Shown: positions 1 to 12,012, counted from the first letter of the stretch. The stretch: 64,000 nt of DNA from Thuidium tamariscinum (GCA_947034885.2 OX344756.2:8639598-8703597); one strand, 5' to 3'. Numbers and translations are program-made. The notes: generated by a model not told the origin, from the letters alone.

Positions 1-429
1 TAAGGATGAAGAAGAATACAAAAGAAAGAAGAATTTATCCTTCAAGAATCAATATTTTAATCAATATAAATGTGGACTCTTTGTTTGGACCTATTATTGT
101 ATGATAGCTTCCTGTAAAATGGTTGTCCATTTTATGGTAGAAATACCCATTCTCAACCAAGGATCCAAACCTAACTTGTAGAGTATAGCTATTTTCAACC
201 AAGGCTGGAACATATTTCCAACCAAAGCTTGGAATGTGTTTTTTCCTCCATTTCAAGGTTGGCCCAATAAAATCATGGCACATGTCACAAAGTAGTGCAG
301 TAGTGAGTGGGAAAATACTTAGTCTATGATTGAAATTGGAAGAGTTTAGATATTGGCTATAGTTCAAACAACTTTTTAGCTTCCAAAAATCAAAGAAATT
401 TCAATTTTAAGAATAAAATTCTAAAGAAT

Positions 430-780
430 TTGCAGTTCCCATATTTCCTATCTTCCTTCTTGGCAAAAATTTCACTTGCCTCATACTGCACACCATCTGC
501 CTGAAAATTACTTAAGTAATCCACTATGGGTACCTCTACCTTAGTGAACCTACTATGGCATTAGAGGGTAGCATTCATGATATTCCTACCATAACTGTCA
601 GTTGTACAAAACTTTGCAGAGGATAACCAGATTGCACGCGTGACATACACTGAAGCGGTGGACGTCATTGCAAGATATTCTGCTTGTAAGTTATGACCAC
701 CCCTGATTCTGTCAGCAAGGACATCACAGCCAGAAAGCTGCCTTGGCAGGTTGGCATCCAGAGTCCAGACCAGCAAGATA
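430..780 (-). mobile_element. Decayed copia-type retrotransposon fragment (RNase H to pol end)
   Basis: Read on the minus strand, this stretch keeps scattered copia RNase H landmarks in order. There is AEYLAMTSTA followed by AIWL, and after an in-frame stop near 561 come HSRFTKVEV and EASEIFAK. These resemble the copia blocks AEY-(L/M)A-L, AVWL, HSRTKHIEV and ADIFTK. No LTR, integrase or gag sequence was recognised nearby, so this is an isolated, mutated piece rather than a working element. The match is by eye on short motifs. It could be chance similarity, but the order and spacing favour a real remnant. Confidence 0.42.
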
Positions 781-1629
781 CCAAAGTGACGGTCACAAAG
801 GATTTGTCCGTCAAGTCGATGAAATACATTTGAGATTACATAGCAAATACAACTTAATTACATCATTTGCATATTTGAAATACGAGAGAACAAACCGCTA
901 GAGCACAGTACTAAAAAAATAGATCAAAGATCTACTTAAATCTGGACAGTCGAGATCTAGTTCAATTGACGCATATACGTCGCTAGATTCGGAATAGAAA
1001 ATCGCAAGAGACCCTCACAGACTCTTGCCTAAATGTAATGTACACAGTTTGAACATGAGATTGCAACCCTTCCCCCAAAACAACCCCTACAGATTCTTGC
1101 CCTAGATAATATCGCACAAAACCCATATTTTCTCATTGGAGTTGACATTTCTAACAAAGTCTCAAAAATCTGAAAGATTAGCGACAAGATATAGAATTGT
1201 ATTGGCATATCCGTGCATCAATCGTCTGAAGCCAATCTGTACTTTCAAAAGAACAAGAATTTTGTCACATCAATAAAGAACTAAGCTAATGGCTACTCAT
1301 CAGATCTCTGCCTACCAGAGCAGGTTAAAGATACCTCACATCATGGTACCTAAAGGGAGAAAGCAAGAGCTGCTGTGTGGAATGTTTGACACTTTCCCAA
1401 AGAGAAAGTCCCTCATTATAATCGGGTTCCTATTCTACACTGTCATTTCGTATTCACGTCTCCGGCGAATTTCTAAAACGAAGAAGCCAAATCACATTAC
1501 CTCATACAAAGGGGCTTGATTTGTCTTCGGAATGCAGCAGCCTGAACCAATGTGTCTCGTAAGGCTAGAAGTCAGATGTCCCCAAAATTGAAAATCAAAG
1601 CCAAAATTGTGCCAACATTGTTGTAGAGC
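781..1629. other. 3' flank of CYP51, no gene seen
   Basis: AT-rich sequence downstream of the CYP51 stop codon. It probably includes the CYP51 3' untranslated region. A 76-codon plus-strand frame at 1289-1519 has one hydrophobic stretch but no recognisable domain, and I regard it as chance. Confidence 0.5.
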
Positions 1630-4600
1630 TCAATCGCATTTGAGTTCACGCCGCTTGTAACGCACCATAACTTTTCCTTTGATTCCCACCACCATGGCAT
1701 TCCAGTCCACCTCCGGAAACGGACCTGCAAGCTCTAATTCAAAATGTTGAAGCAGATAGCTCCATACAGTTTTGATCTGCACGCCAATCAAACCAGTCGT
1801 CAGAATTGGAAGGTGTTATTTTCCCTCGTGTCACGTAAATATAAGCCAGCTTTTTGAGTGCTGCTCAGGCTCCAAAACCGCCCACCTCCCCAAATGTACA
1901 TTCTTTGTACATGATGCTTTTTAATGTTTAAAGGAATGTAAAAACGGTGTACATTTGAGGGGGTGGGCGGTTTTAGAGCCCTATGCCATATTGACTTCAA
2001 AAATTCATAACTAATTCCACAAAGCTCCAAAAATTATGAAACGACTTGGGTTAAAGGCCTATTCCATCTGTCTTTCAAGAAAAATTCACTGATAAATATT
2101 TCAAGATGTTTCACTTCTCCCAAATTCAGTTCCAGCCCTTAGATGGTTGGTTTATGGGCCTCCTAACTTAATACATTCTGACCATAGGATATACACTAGG
2201 CGTCTCTTTAACAGCATTCCACCTAGATCAAGAACTGCAGTAAAACAATATGATGAACATGGAGGTGGGAAAGCTTCACCAACACTCACCTCCATGTAAG
2301 CAGATGCTTCTCCAAGGCAGCAGTGAGGACTTCTAGATACAGACCAATAACTGCAGACATCGAATTCATGGCATGGAAATGTAAATCTTCACAAACAACA
2401 TCCTCACCTGCATGTATGCGAAGGTCTCTCCAAGGCAGCCATGCCGACCTCCGCCGAAGGAAATGTAGGAGAATTGGCCAGCTTTGACGTCCTCTTCCTG
2501 CCCGGGGGCAAACCTATCCGGATTGAAAGTGTCTGGGTCCTTGAAAATATAAGGCAAACGATTGGCGAATGCCGGTGAGGTTCCCACGACGTGCCCCTTG
2601 GGAACCGTAAATGTTTTCCCTTCCTTACTCGTCACTTCAAAATCACGATGGTTTTGTCGGAGAAGCATGATCAGAGGGGGATGAAGACGCAACGCTTCCT
2701 TCATTGCTCGATGGAGTGCACTCATCTCAGAAACTACATCATAGTCCACATGGCTGCCATGACGCCGAATAATTTCTTTCTGCTCCTCAATGACTGCAGG
2801 CATGAACTGCTTATACCTAAAGAAACAAAGAGAATCTTGTAAGTTCTCATAACTGCTTACGAAAGAACGACAATTTGGGAAGTTCTCCAAATTGCTCGCA
2901 CATCATGAAGACTAAAAGCTCAAGCTCAAAGTTCGAGAAGACAACAATATTCCGACGACCTCCCTCCCTGGGCCCCTAAAGAACCACAGCTTCACAAGAT
3001 TATTTCCCCAATTTGAAAATGATCATGTTGTGAAAATGATAGAATTTAAATAAAGAAAACTTTTATATCAGTAGTATCAGCAATGCATGTGCTGGTGAGA
3101 AAATAAAACAAAAATTGAACAGGAAGAACTGTATTTGCATGAACAAAGGCAGTCTCTTACTTCATTAGGTAGGCACCGGTCCAGGTAGAGGTGATGGAGC
3201 TCGTGTGCTGTCCAGCAAAGAGAGCAGCAATCAGCAACCCGGTGCATTCTTCTTCAGTAGTGCCCCGTCCCAAAGATCGGTATTTAGAGTCCATGAAAGC
3301 CTGTAGCATGTCTGGTTCGGACTTCCCCGACGCTTTCCGCTCCTTGATGACTTTGGCAAAAAGGTCAGCAATTTCCTTCCGAGCCCTGAAACAGAAGTGT
3401 GGATTTTATTAGTCGCCTCGTAACCACAAAAGATCGAATGATCAAGTATCCATGTCTGTGGATCAAGAATACACGATCCAACACTGGGAAATCAAAACAG
3501 GAATAATATTCAGTATTACTAAATGTTAAAATTTCGAAAAAAACCCTGTAATCACTCACTTGTCACGGCGCTTGTGAGCGGGGATTGGGAGGTATGGGAA
3601 CATAACACTGATGGGAAGCATTCCGTTGTCGAGGTCATGGAACAAAGACGTGACTTTCTCAAGATGACTGTTGCGAATCTCCTGACCTAGCAAACATCGG
3701 CTGGCTGTGTTGACGATGAGCTGCTCCAACTCATCTTTCAAGTCGACTTCGCCTTCCTCGCCCCATTTTGAGAAAAACATCTGCATCACCAGAACAGAGG
3801 AATTAATCCCACAACTGTCGTCATAAAAGAATTCAAGACTTACTCCGGTTCGATTGATCCGTGGAGTGACCACTTTTGAGGGTATACCAGCCCCTCACAT
3901 GTACTCCTCAAGTACATCTAAAGAGAACCATATATACCCGGAAGAGATATTTCAGCGTGGTCTCCCTCATAGAGCAGTCCACAAATCTCCAAGCAACACT
4001 GAAAATAAGATCCAAAAGCTCATCACATGTAAATGCACTTTAACCCGTATTAAGAACTAGGACTCATGGTTTACAATCACCAATTAGATTGATCATACTG
4101 AGGAAAATACAGATCACATGGATTAGCAAATATAATCAAAATTACACATAAGAAAGTCCCCAGATATCCTTATCAGAATTGCTAAAACAAGCATGAAACC
4201 CAATTCGAAACTTCTTAATCCTTTAGGAATTGGAATACGATGTATAAACCACGTCGCAAACTTGCCTCTAAAAAACATAAACCTAGAATAAACGGTGATC
4301 TCCTTAAATACGCTGTACGGCGTTGTGGACATACCTCAGCTTCTTCAACCATCATTTCCACGTAGCTCTTCAAACGCTTAACAGTAAGCGCTTCCGTGAA
4401 GAACCGGTACTGCTCCATGCGAACCGAGTAATCCACATCGAAAACGACCCCAGGTCCAAACGTGGGCACATTGAATTGATAAACCTAATATTCCAATAGC
4501 ACAGTTATCAGAAAACCCCTTAATTCACAAATTTCAAGGCTAAAACTACGAAATCGTTCTAAAGCAGAGATAAAAATCAGATTTTCCAATGTACCGACAA

Positions 4601-5688
4601 TAAACATTTCAGAGGGAACAAATATTTCAAGCCATAACTTCTAAAATTCATAAGTAATCCCACCAGTCTCCAAAGACACGAATTAAAACAGTTGCAAATT
4701 CCGTTTGCCTTCCCATAAAAATCACACAAATTCTTTTGCGGGATCCAACTCCTTCACCAGCAAGATCGGCGCTAAAAACGACGTTCTACCTCACGTTACA
4801 ACTCCCAAAAGAAAGCCACACGAAATCCAAAAATCATAAATCAACCAAATACAACGCAAACGAGGACATATTTCATTGATAAACCCGACATTTCGATAGC
4901 ATAGTATCAGGAAACCCTCGATATACAAATTTCGCGGCTAAAACTGCACCGCTCCCTAACAAAGCAATACACATCAGATTTTCCAATGTACAGACAGTAA
5001 ACATTCCAGGGTTAACGCTCATTACCAGCACTAACTCCAAAAATTTACAACTAGTTCCACCAGTCCCCAAAGCACCAATCCATAAAGTTGGAACTTCCGT
5101 TTGCCTCCCAAAAAAAGTCAAAGAATTCTTTTTGGAGGCATCCAACCCTTTCCACAGAAAAATCGGCACATAAAACGCTCCACGTCACGATCAACACCCC
5201 CCAAAAGCCACACCATATCTAAACATCATAAATCAACCAAATCAACCCGAAATGTGGCCACATTGAATCTATTTCCAATGCACTCTCATATCACACGAAA
5301 AAATACCGAAAGCAGAATCACATTGTTCTCTCTCACACGCACACACCTCCCGTTGGCTCAAGTCGGTCTCCTGCGCCTTGAAGAAATGCGCCGACACCTC
5401 CGGACCCAACAAAAACGTGATATTCCTCGTCAGGATCTTCACCGTGAAGACGCTTCCCAGTTGCTCATACTGCTCCTTGATCAACGGAATAGGCCCTTTC
5501 ATGAACTTCAACAACCCCCCCACGAACGGTACCGCGTAACCCACCAGCGGAGGCAAGTTTTGTTTTTTACGCCGGAAGCTCACCAGCACGAACCCCAAGA
5601 GAACCGCCACTGCGAGAGATCCGAAAAAAAGAAGCGCCTGCGACCTATCGAAGGACGCGGGCGCCATCGCCTCCTCCTCTGCCACCAT
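1630..5688 (-). CDS. CYP51: Sterol 14-alpha-demethylase, cytochrome P450 CYP51G (obtusifoliol demethylase)
   Basis: ER-bound P450 that removes the 14-alpha-methyl of obtusifoliol in plant sterol synthesis. I predict six coding exons: 5688-5347, 4484-4335, 3780-3560, 3385-3161, 2816-2408 and 1776-1630. Phases are consistent throughout and give 497 aa, close to the usual plant length of about 490. An N-terminal anchor (about residues 15-40) is followed by the Pro-rich LPP hinge. The I-helix has AGQHTSS, the K-helix ExxR is EALR, and the heme loop is FGGGRHGCLGE with its ligand Cys. CYP51 blocks such as YISFGGGRHGC and VKGKVMVRY-like IKGKVMVRYKRR are intact. The start is the first ATG in frame, four codons before the acidic stretch. 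The last exon (49 codons with stop) lies 631 bases from exon 5 and is easy to miss. All introns use GT-AG. No damage is visible, so the gene is probably functional. Confidence 0.95.
1868..1980. repeat. MITE-like hairpin in CYP51 intron 5
   Basis: Inverted repeat with arms at about 1868-1900 and 1949-1980. The core arms (AAAACCGCCCACC read against GGTGGGCGGTTTT) extend through ATGTACA/TGTACAT with few mismatches around a loop of about 48 bases. The size and structure fit a small MITE. No clear target duplication was found, so the family is unassigned. It lies wholly within the intron and should be spliced out. Confidence 0.6.
2284..2332 (-). pseudogene. Decayed duplicate of the CYP51 exon 5 end inside intron 5
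   Basis: On the minus strand the sequence reads ...CTGCCTTGGAGAAGC..TACATGGAG followed by gtgag. It parallels the end of exon 5 about 100 bases upstream in the transcript (CTGCCTTGGAGAGACC..TACATGCAG, then gtgag). The heme-loop tail CLGE and the AYM residues survive, and even the splice donor is copied. The upstream part is destroyed by an in-frame stop. It looks like a small local duplication and could act as a decoy 5' splice site. Confidence 0.6.
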
Positions 5689-6058
5689 CAATACACAAAC
5701 AGACGTCGGATTTCGGGTTTCAAAACATGAGAGAATGTGAGATTGTGAAGGATAGAAGGCCCGTGCTGGAGGTGCGTGGCGATGGCGAGGGCGAAGGCGA
5801 CGCTCTTGGGGTGCGTCAGCAAAACGGAAGGCAATTCGAAAATCAGAAAGCCTTAAGTTATGGAGTTGGGCATGTTTCGAAGATTAGCGAGGACGAGGCT
5901 GGGAAAGAAATGTGCTTATCTTTCCTGGAAATTCTTTCTAATATTCTTTTTCTTTGGGGGACGGAGTTTTTTTGGTTTTGTGATTCAGTTGTCTTTACTG
6001 TTCTACGGCTTCACCGATATTTCAGGGGTTTCTAGTTCTGTGTCCTGGATGGCTTCGG
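5689..6058. promoter_or_regulatory. CYP51 upstream region
   Basis: This stretch lies between the CYP51 start codon and the pogo-like element and presumably holds the CYP51 promoter and 5' leader. I see no confident TATA box or other named site. Plus-strand frames here have no recognisable domain. Confidence 0.35.
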
Positions 6059-6806
6059 CAGTACGGTCAGACCTTGATAAGTGTTAAAACTCTATATGTG
6101 TTATGGAGGTTTCCGCTCCCTTAAAATTAAGACTAGAAAGTGTTAGTTAAGTGTTACGCAATGTCACGCTCCTGACTTTGTTAATTTTACCTTGGTAAGT
6201 GATAAGTTTCCAAAAAAAGGCTTTTCATAAGAGCCATCGCTTGGGGGGAGATCATTTCGAGGTATTTAAATTATGAGCTCGAATTTGATTTGAATAACCC
6301 TTATCAACCCACTGATGAAGAAATTATTGAAATGCTTCCATCTCAACAACAAGGTAGTGAACACGAAGATAGTGATCCTGATGAAGCTAATCCTCACGAT
6401 ATAATAGAAGAGGTTGTAGGCTTTCAAGATGTAGGTAGTGCTCTTCAAACTTTGAAGAAGTTTTTGGAGTAAAGACCTAATGACACCATGATATCTATTA
6501 GGAATATTGAAGCACTAGAAAAGGAAGTAGAATCTTGGCGTGTAGCAAAAACTTGCCAAAGTACTATTGATTCATTCTTTCGACGGACTAAGATGAATAA
6601 TGAATCAATATTTTGTAATTTCATCCATTTTTCTATAAATGTTATGTATTTACCTTTTTAATTCTTATAAGTGTTATTTTTTATAAGTGTTACAAATCAT
6701 CGGCATCACCCTCTATAAGTGTTATATGTTACTAGTGTCTAAGTGTTAACTAAAAGTATGCTCCCAATCCCTAACACTTATCGAGGTCTGACTCTACCGT
6801 CAATCA
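6059..6806 (+). mobile_element. Internally deleted pogo/Tigger-like DNA transposon
   Basis: Inverted ends: the left end starts CAGTACGG and runs into TCAGACCTTGATAAGTGTTA (6067-6086). The right end, read inverted from 6806, starts CAGTG and runs into TCAGACCTCGATAAGTGTTA (6772-6791). Plant pogo-like elements (Emigrant/Lemi) also begin CAGT and continue into an ACCTC.ATAA-like block. TAAGTGTTA recurs directly at 6078, 6148, 6668, 6684, 6716 and 6740. Inside, 6290-6660 encodes the tail of a transposase (separate entry). About three quarters of a typical transposase is missing. No clean TA duplication is visible, so the outer ends are approximate. Confidence 0.55.
6290..6660 (+). pseudogene. C-terminal remnant of a pogo/Tigger (CENP-B-like) transposase
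   Basis: One frame reads an acidic stretch (SEHEDSDPDEANPHD), then ALQTLKKFLE, an in-frame TAA at 6470-6472, and then IEALEKEVESWRVAK and QSTIDSFFRR. Pogo/Tigger transposases end with an acidic region, a short coiled helix starting ALxxLxxxLE, and a QxxI/LxxFF motif. QSTIDSFF fits the PCNA-interaction (PIP) box described for Pogo. The DNA-binding and DDE domains are absent. Given the stop codon and truncation, it is not a functional gene. Confidence 0.55.
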
Positions 6807-6865
6807 CTGGTGGTGATGGCCCGTGTTTTTACTATTGGCTCGAGAGTCTGCAGGTTTTGCAGGTC

Positions 6866-7093
6866 GGGGTGAACTGGCCCCCTCGCTCGATGACTCCCAG
6901 TAATTCTAGGGGTGCAAGTAAAACAAGAAGCCCCCTATTTTGTGCTTATCTAATTCACCTTATACACACCTTATAGCTAATTTGGGGCCTCTAATAGTAA
7001 ATGGGGATTCGAAATTTGCAAAAAAAAAATATTTGCAAAAATTAAAAAATTCTAGCATTTTCCCAAGCAACCGAGCAAGGGGTTAGTTCACCC
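6866..7093. repeat. Small inverted-repeat element
   Basis: Left arm 6866-6889 (GGGGTGAACTGGCCCCC, then TCGCTCG) pairs with right arm 7072-7093 (CGAGCAAGGGGTTAGTTCACC) with a few mismatches. The about 180 bases between are AT-rich and non-coding. This fits a MITE of unknown family, and no target duplication was identified. Confidence 0.45.
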
Positions 7094-7520
7094 TGGCCAT
7101 TTTGCAGGGGGAAAAGTGCAGAACAGTAAGCTTCTATGTCATCGTCAAACATTAAATTATGTTGTTTTTGTTTACTTTATTACAATGAGATCTATAAAAC
7201 CATGCATTTGTGGTCACATTCTGGGTACGGCAATCTACTTGAAAAGTGACAACTTAACTCAATTGCCCGAGAACATCACCATCTATTCTCAGTGTGTATG
7301 CCTAGCCTCAGAAATATGTGTCACTGGTGACCTGCCCTAGGAGGGAAGGAAGCCAGTCACGCCAAAAATGCCTTTGGAAATTACACGACCCCGTCTTCTC
7401 CAAGTGAGTTGCCTTAGAAGGTTTAATAAGGTGTTAGTTCCCAAATACAACTAAAGTACAATTCAACACTATTTTTTTTATTTAAAAAAAAATTCAAATT
7501 CTATTAGAAAATCAAAAATT

Positions 7521-7940
7521 GTATTGAATTGTACTTGAGTTGTACTTGCGGTGTATTTGAGGTCTACCTCAAGTACACCTCAAGTACAACTCAATACAAT
7601 TTCTTTTCTTTTCTTTAAATTCAAATTCTATGAGAAAAAAAAAGTATTGGAATGTACTTGAGGTGTGCTTGAGGTAGACCTCAAGCACACCTCAATACTC
7701 ACTTTTATCTTGCATCAATTTTACCTCAATAAAGTTTTTTATTTTACCTCAACATAGTCTTTCTCTTTACTTCAACATTCTTTTACATTACCTCAAGCCT
7801 ACTTCAATACATTCTTTTACTTTTTATATTGCTCTAAAGTCTATTGTTTTTCTTTCTACTTTAAACTAAATTTAATGTAAAAAGTAAAAAAGTACTTGAA
7901 GTATACTTGAGGTCTACCTCAAACACACCACAAGGACATT
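7521..7940. repeat. Cluster of three palindromes built on GTACTTGAGGT
   Basis: Three near-perfect palindromes share the unit GTACTTGAGGT/ACCTCAAGTAC. Their centres are near 7565 (arms 7521-7563 and 7566-7600), 7676 (arms 7643-7675 and 7678-7699) and 7915 (arms 7891-7913 and about 7916-7936). Each arm itself contains two or three direct copies of the unit. Poly-A/T and TTCAAATTCTAT blocks separate them. No coding capacity is seen. This may be a foldback element or a locally expanded hairpin repeat. Confidence 0.6.
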
Positions 7941-8106
7941 TTGTATGTTTAATTTTTTATTTTGATTCAAATTCTTATAACTTCTAGTATTTGAATAATT
8001 TATTTATTAGTAACTTATAGATTGTTTTTTGTCTATATAGATTTCATTTTTTCCATTTGGATTAGTGATGTAGAAGCTATGGAGCATCTAATTTTGGAGC
8101 AAATTA

Positions 8107-9143
8107 CACTAAAAGAAAACAAGGATTTTTGCAACTATAGTTTGCAATTGGTTTTGTAGTTGCATCGGGTGTTTGCAACTAGGTGATAATTTAGAGACTA
8201 TAGTTGCAATGGATAAGTTGCAATAGTTGCAAGCTAGTTGCAAAAAGTGGAAAAATTATTTCTCATCCGATAGTCTCTATAGAACTTCGTTGATGAACTC
8301 TTCCGGTGTGGTTGCTGATGTGGAACTTAGTTGCCACAACTTCTTGCAACTAGTTTGCAATTGGCTTACAATGAGCTTGCAACTGACTTACAACTAGTTT
8401 GCAACTGGCTATCAATTGGTTTGCAACTAACTTGCAGTCTTGCAACTAGCTTGCAACTAGATTATTTGTAGATTTTAAAATTTTAATCTCAATGATTTGT
8501 AGATTTCAAAATTTTTAATCTATCTCTTTTTTAGATTAGCAATCCAAATATTTATATTGATAGATTTTACTACTTTAGAAAATTTTACAATTTTATAGAT
8601 TTTTACAATTAGTAGATTTCTGTAGACTATAGAAATCTAAAAATTATAAAAATTTATAAGTTGTAGAAATCTACAAAGTATAGAAATATTATAGATTTTT
8701 ACCATTAAAATTCATTATATAAGAATGCTATAACTTATGATTCTTATACATTTAATCTAATGGTATTTCTAATAATTGATACAAGATAATTGATATGAGA
8801 CTTAATCCTAGTTGTTTCCTAATTGTATACTAATTGTTTAAGAATTATAACGTAGTTGCTTAAGTATTAGTTGAATTCTAGTTGCATGATAGTTGAAAAC
8901 TAGTTGAATGCTAGTTGTAGAGTAGTTGACAACTAGTGGTATAGACGCATTGTAGTTGCATGATAGTTGCATAGTTGCATAGGAGTTGCACAAATACATA
9001 ATAGTTGTACAACAGTTGCACAGTCACACAAAAGTCACACAAATGCATAGTAGTTGCACAATAGTTGCACAATCGCACAATAGTTGCATAGGACATGTAG
9101 TTGCAATGTAATCGGTTGTAGCAGACACGATTTTCTTCTAGTG
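8107..9143. mobile_element. Non-autonomous CACTA (En/Spm) transposon with TTA target duplication
   Basis: The left end CACTAAAAGAAAA and the right end TTTTCTTCTAGTG are 12/13 matching inverted repeats. They begin with the diagnostic CACTA and follow the common plant form CACTAnAAGAAAA. TTA at 8104-8106 and at 9144-9146 is the expected 3-base target duplication. Both subterminal zones (about 8130-8460 and 8780-9110) are packed with TTGCAACTAG/TAGTTGCA motifs in both orientations, which is how CACTA elements present sites for their TNPA-type protein. The AT-rich middle has no transposase. This is a complete internally deleted copy, 1037 bases. Confidence 0.88.
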
Positions 9144-9146
9144 TTA

Positions 9147-11230
9147 CAATATTGTCTTTAAAAAATTACTTATTGGATTCATTTTTTAACTCAATACTTA
9201 AAATTCTTAGAACAAATAGTTTTCCAAATTCCAATGTTTGAATGTAGATTCAAAAGTGAACTTAGACCTAGAAGTGCATTTTTTTGGATCTTCAATTCTC
9301 AAGCAAATTGAAGCTCACTACTTCTTCTTGAGTATATCTCAATATAGTATTTTTCTCCTCATTCCCAAAGTCCAACAACCTTGACAACCAACAATTACAA
9401 CAATAGCATTAAAGCATGTGATTCAACTTTTGGCCATGTTGTTAGGGTGGAGATGGATGGGGTGTTTCCCTAACCAAAAGAAGCTTGGGATGTGAAAGAC
9501 TCAAGCAAACCCATTTCCCTGGCCCTACTCTCCAAGAATGGGTGGCAATGTTCTAAGCACTCAACTCATGTTCACCAAAATCCAAACCCTCTTGCACTCA
9601 TTCCAATCAAAACTTTTCATTTGTAGTAATAAAAAGAATTCAAAAAATTCAAATAAAAGAAATCCATTTTGCTGAAGAAGATTGTGCCCACGTTGCATCA
9701 AAAATTTCCTTTAGGAATTTTTTCCCCTCTTCATAGACTTTGTACAAAGGAAAGTCACTTCAACCCTATATGTGCATCTCATATGTTGCTATTTTCACAT
9801 AAGCTCTTTGTTAATCCTTGGAATATTAGTAGACCTCTAACATACTTAATTTGTAGCTTCAAATTTGTAATTTTGGATCAAAAATAGGACTCCTCCCCTC
9901 CCTCGGGATAAACACCCAATAATGGCATGAAAAGAATTGTACATGAATTTTTAAAATTTGAAAAAAATTACTCAATGTCTAAAACTACCATGTGTACCTA
10001 CTTTCAAATTTCATGCTAAATTAACAAATAATGCAATAGTTATGAACAAAAAAACACTTGACCTTGATCATAAGGACAAAGAATAGGATAAGTGTTTCTT
10101 GCAATCACCCCCTTAAGTAACTCAACCATTATTCTACTATCATATATACAACAATCAACCATGATTTGAAAATGATATGGATTTATTTGCAAATTATAAA
10201 TTTTAGGTTAAAAAATAACTGAATTTGAAGGATGAAATTAAAGGTGAAATTTTATTAACCTATTATCACAAGTATTGTTCAATGAATTTCAAGGTATGGA
10301 TGAGAGATAAAATTTTCACGGCACCTTTAGATGAAAGTTGAAATTGATAATTGAAGTAACATAAATTGTTGGATGAAACTAACAATTGTTGAATGAATTT
10401 GGTAAGATGGACATTTTATACACTTACTCAATGATTTTACAAAATATTGGATGAAATTATCATTCTACATATGAATTTTGTAGATGAATCTGTAAAATTA
10501 TAGATGAATATAGAAAATGATAGATTGATTTTTAATCAAATGGATGTAATTGCCAAGGTGATGATTGATATTTGAATTAATTCTTGCAATTAGATGAATA
10601 ATGTGAGGCATTAATTGAATAGTATTCAATATAATTTTAAAATAAAAAATATACTTAACAATACATGAACTATGTTGTATGAAGAATATGTGATGATTCA
10701 TTCTATATGAAGTAATAAGAATTAGCAATAATGGTTTGACCATCAATGATGCTAATATGTGAGCATGAAAGTGCGAGCATGTGAGCCTTAAGTAAGTAAG
10801 TATATATATATGAAAGTGTATCATGCAACCATTTGAAGGTGTTTATAACAAAAACACATATAATATAGATGTTTATAGCATATGTACACTATTAATATAG
10901 AAGGTTACTATAATATAGACACTTATATCATAGGTGTATAGTCTTCTAGGCTCATAGGCTCACACTTTTATGCTCACATTATAGCAACCTTTGTGTGACC
11001 GTAAGGCTTCCTTTGCTTCAACCAAACCCTAATTGTGTTGTGCATTGTGAATGCAATTGTTGATAAGATTTGGAAACTTGGATTCAAAAACCAAAGAGTC
11101 AATGCAATAAGTTATATTAGTCTCAATGTGATAGTCTCTGACTAGAGGCAAATTAATGAAATGTTAATTCATAAATGATGCCACATACATTTTTCCTTCA
11201 ATGAATGAGTGAATGACAAAAAATTCTCTT
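9147..11230. other. AT-rich spacer, no gene seen
   Basis: No frame with a recognisable domain. The stretch about 10200-10560 repeats GATGAA/GATGAAT words at irregular intervals, and 10800-10960 is TA-rich. I see no transposon ends. Confidence 0.5.
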
Positions 11231-11800
11231 GTGTAGAACAAAAGTGCAACTATTCACCTTTGAAAATAGGAATGGAAAGGAAAGATCTTCTACATTGAAT
11301 ATAGGTTTTAAGGAGACCTATATTAATTAATTGACATTCCAAAACCTACTTTGGTTGTACTATACATCAATAGTTACTAAAGTGTCAAGGTTTGTACATC
11401 ATGTTACAAACATCTACAATTTTCCATGATAAGTTCTTTTAATTTTTTGATCCCCTTAAAACCCCTATTCATTGTAGACTAATTTGACTTCCAGTGAGTG
11501 CTTTTGAATTTGTTTATACCAATAATTCATGAAGTATCAAAATGAATGATTTCCAAGGGCACTAGTCCATCCTTAATCCGTAAACAATGTAGAGGCCATT
11601 TTTTGGTCAATGAACAATAGAGATTCTCTTTGAATAGGATAGACATGCAACGATATTCATCCTTAGAATTAAGAGGTAGAAAGAAAAAATCTTCTTCAAT
11701 GCTTTAACTCTCAACGAGTGCTTTTGGAGTCTTTTGAGCCAATGGTTCCCACGGTATCAAAACTCATGATTTCTACAGCCACTGCCTTATCGGGTTAAAG
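11231..11800 (+). repeat. Two copies of a dispersed spacer repeat
   Basis: Blocks of shared wording occur at about 11235-11570 and 11640-11800 and again at about 34050-34250. Each has GTGCAAC.ATTCA, TAGAAAG, a TTCCAATGAGTGCTTTTG-like run, then a TATCAAAA..ATGATTT and GGGTTAAG tail. The copies have diverged and have no open frame. This is probably an old transposon family whose ends I cannot place. Confidence 0.5.
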
Positions 11801-12012
11801 GGTTAAATGAAAAGAAACAATGAAGAGCGTCCTGGATGAACAGAATCCGCGATGGATGAAAAAGCGCAGTCCCCGATTAGGCGGGGAGTGATTGTCAGAA
11901 CCCTAATTACGAAAAAATAAGGCCCCCGCCAAATGCACAGCAACTGTGCCGACGGAGGTTTACGGGTTCCCTGGTGGTCTTTGCTCTGTTTTCGGCGAGA
12001 GCTTCGAGCGCA

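Noticed and set aside
1289-1519. 76-codon frame with a hydrophobic stretch
   Set aside because: Lies in the CYP51 3' flank, without family match, neighbours or codon bias.
8130-9110. Array of short TTGCAACTAG repeats as a possible CRISPR or satellite
   Set aside because: Irregular spacing, both orientations, and enclosed by CACTA ends; these are subterminal transposon repeats.
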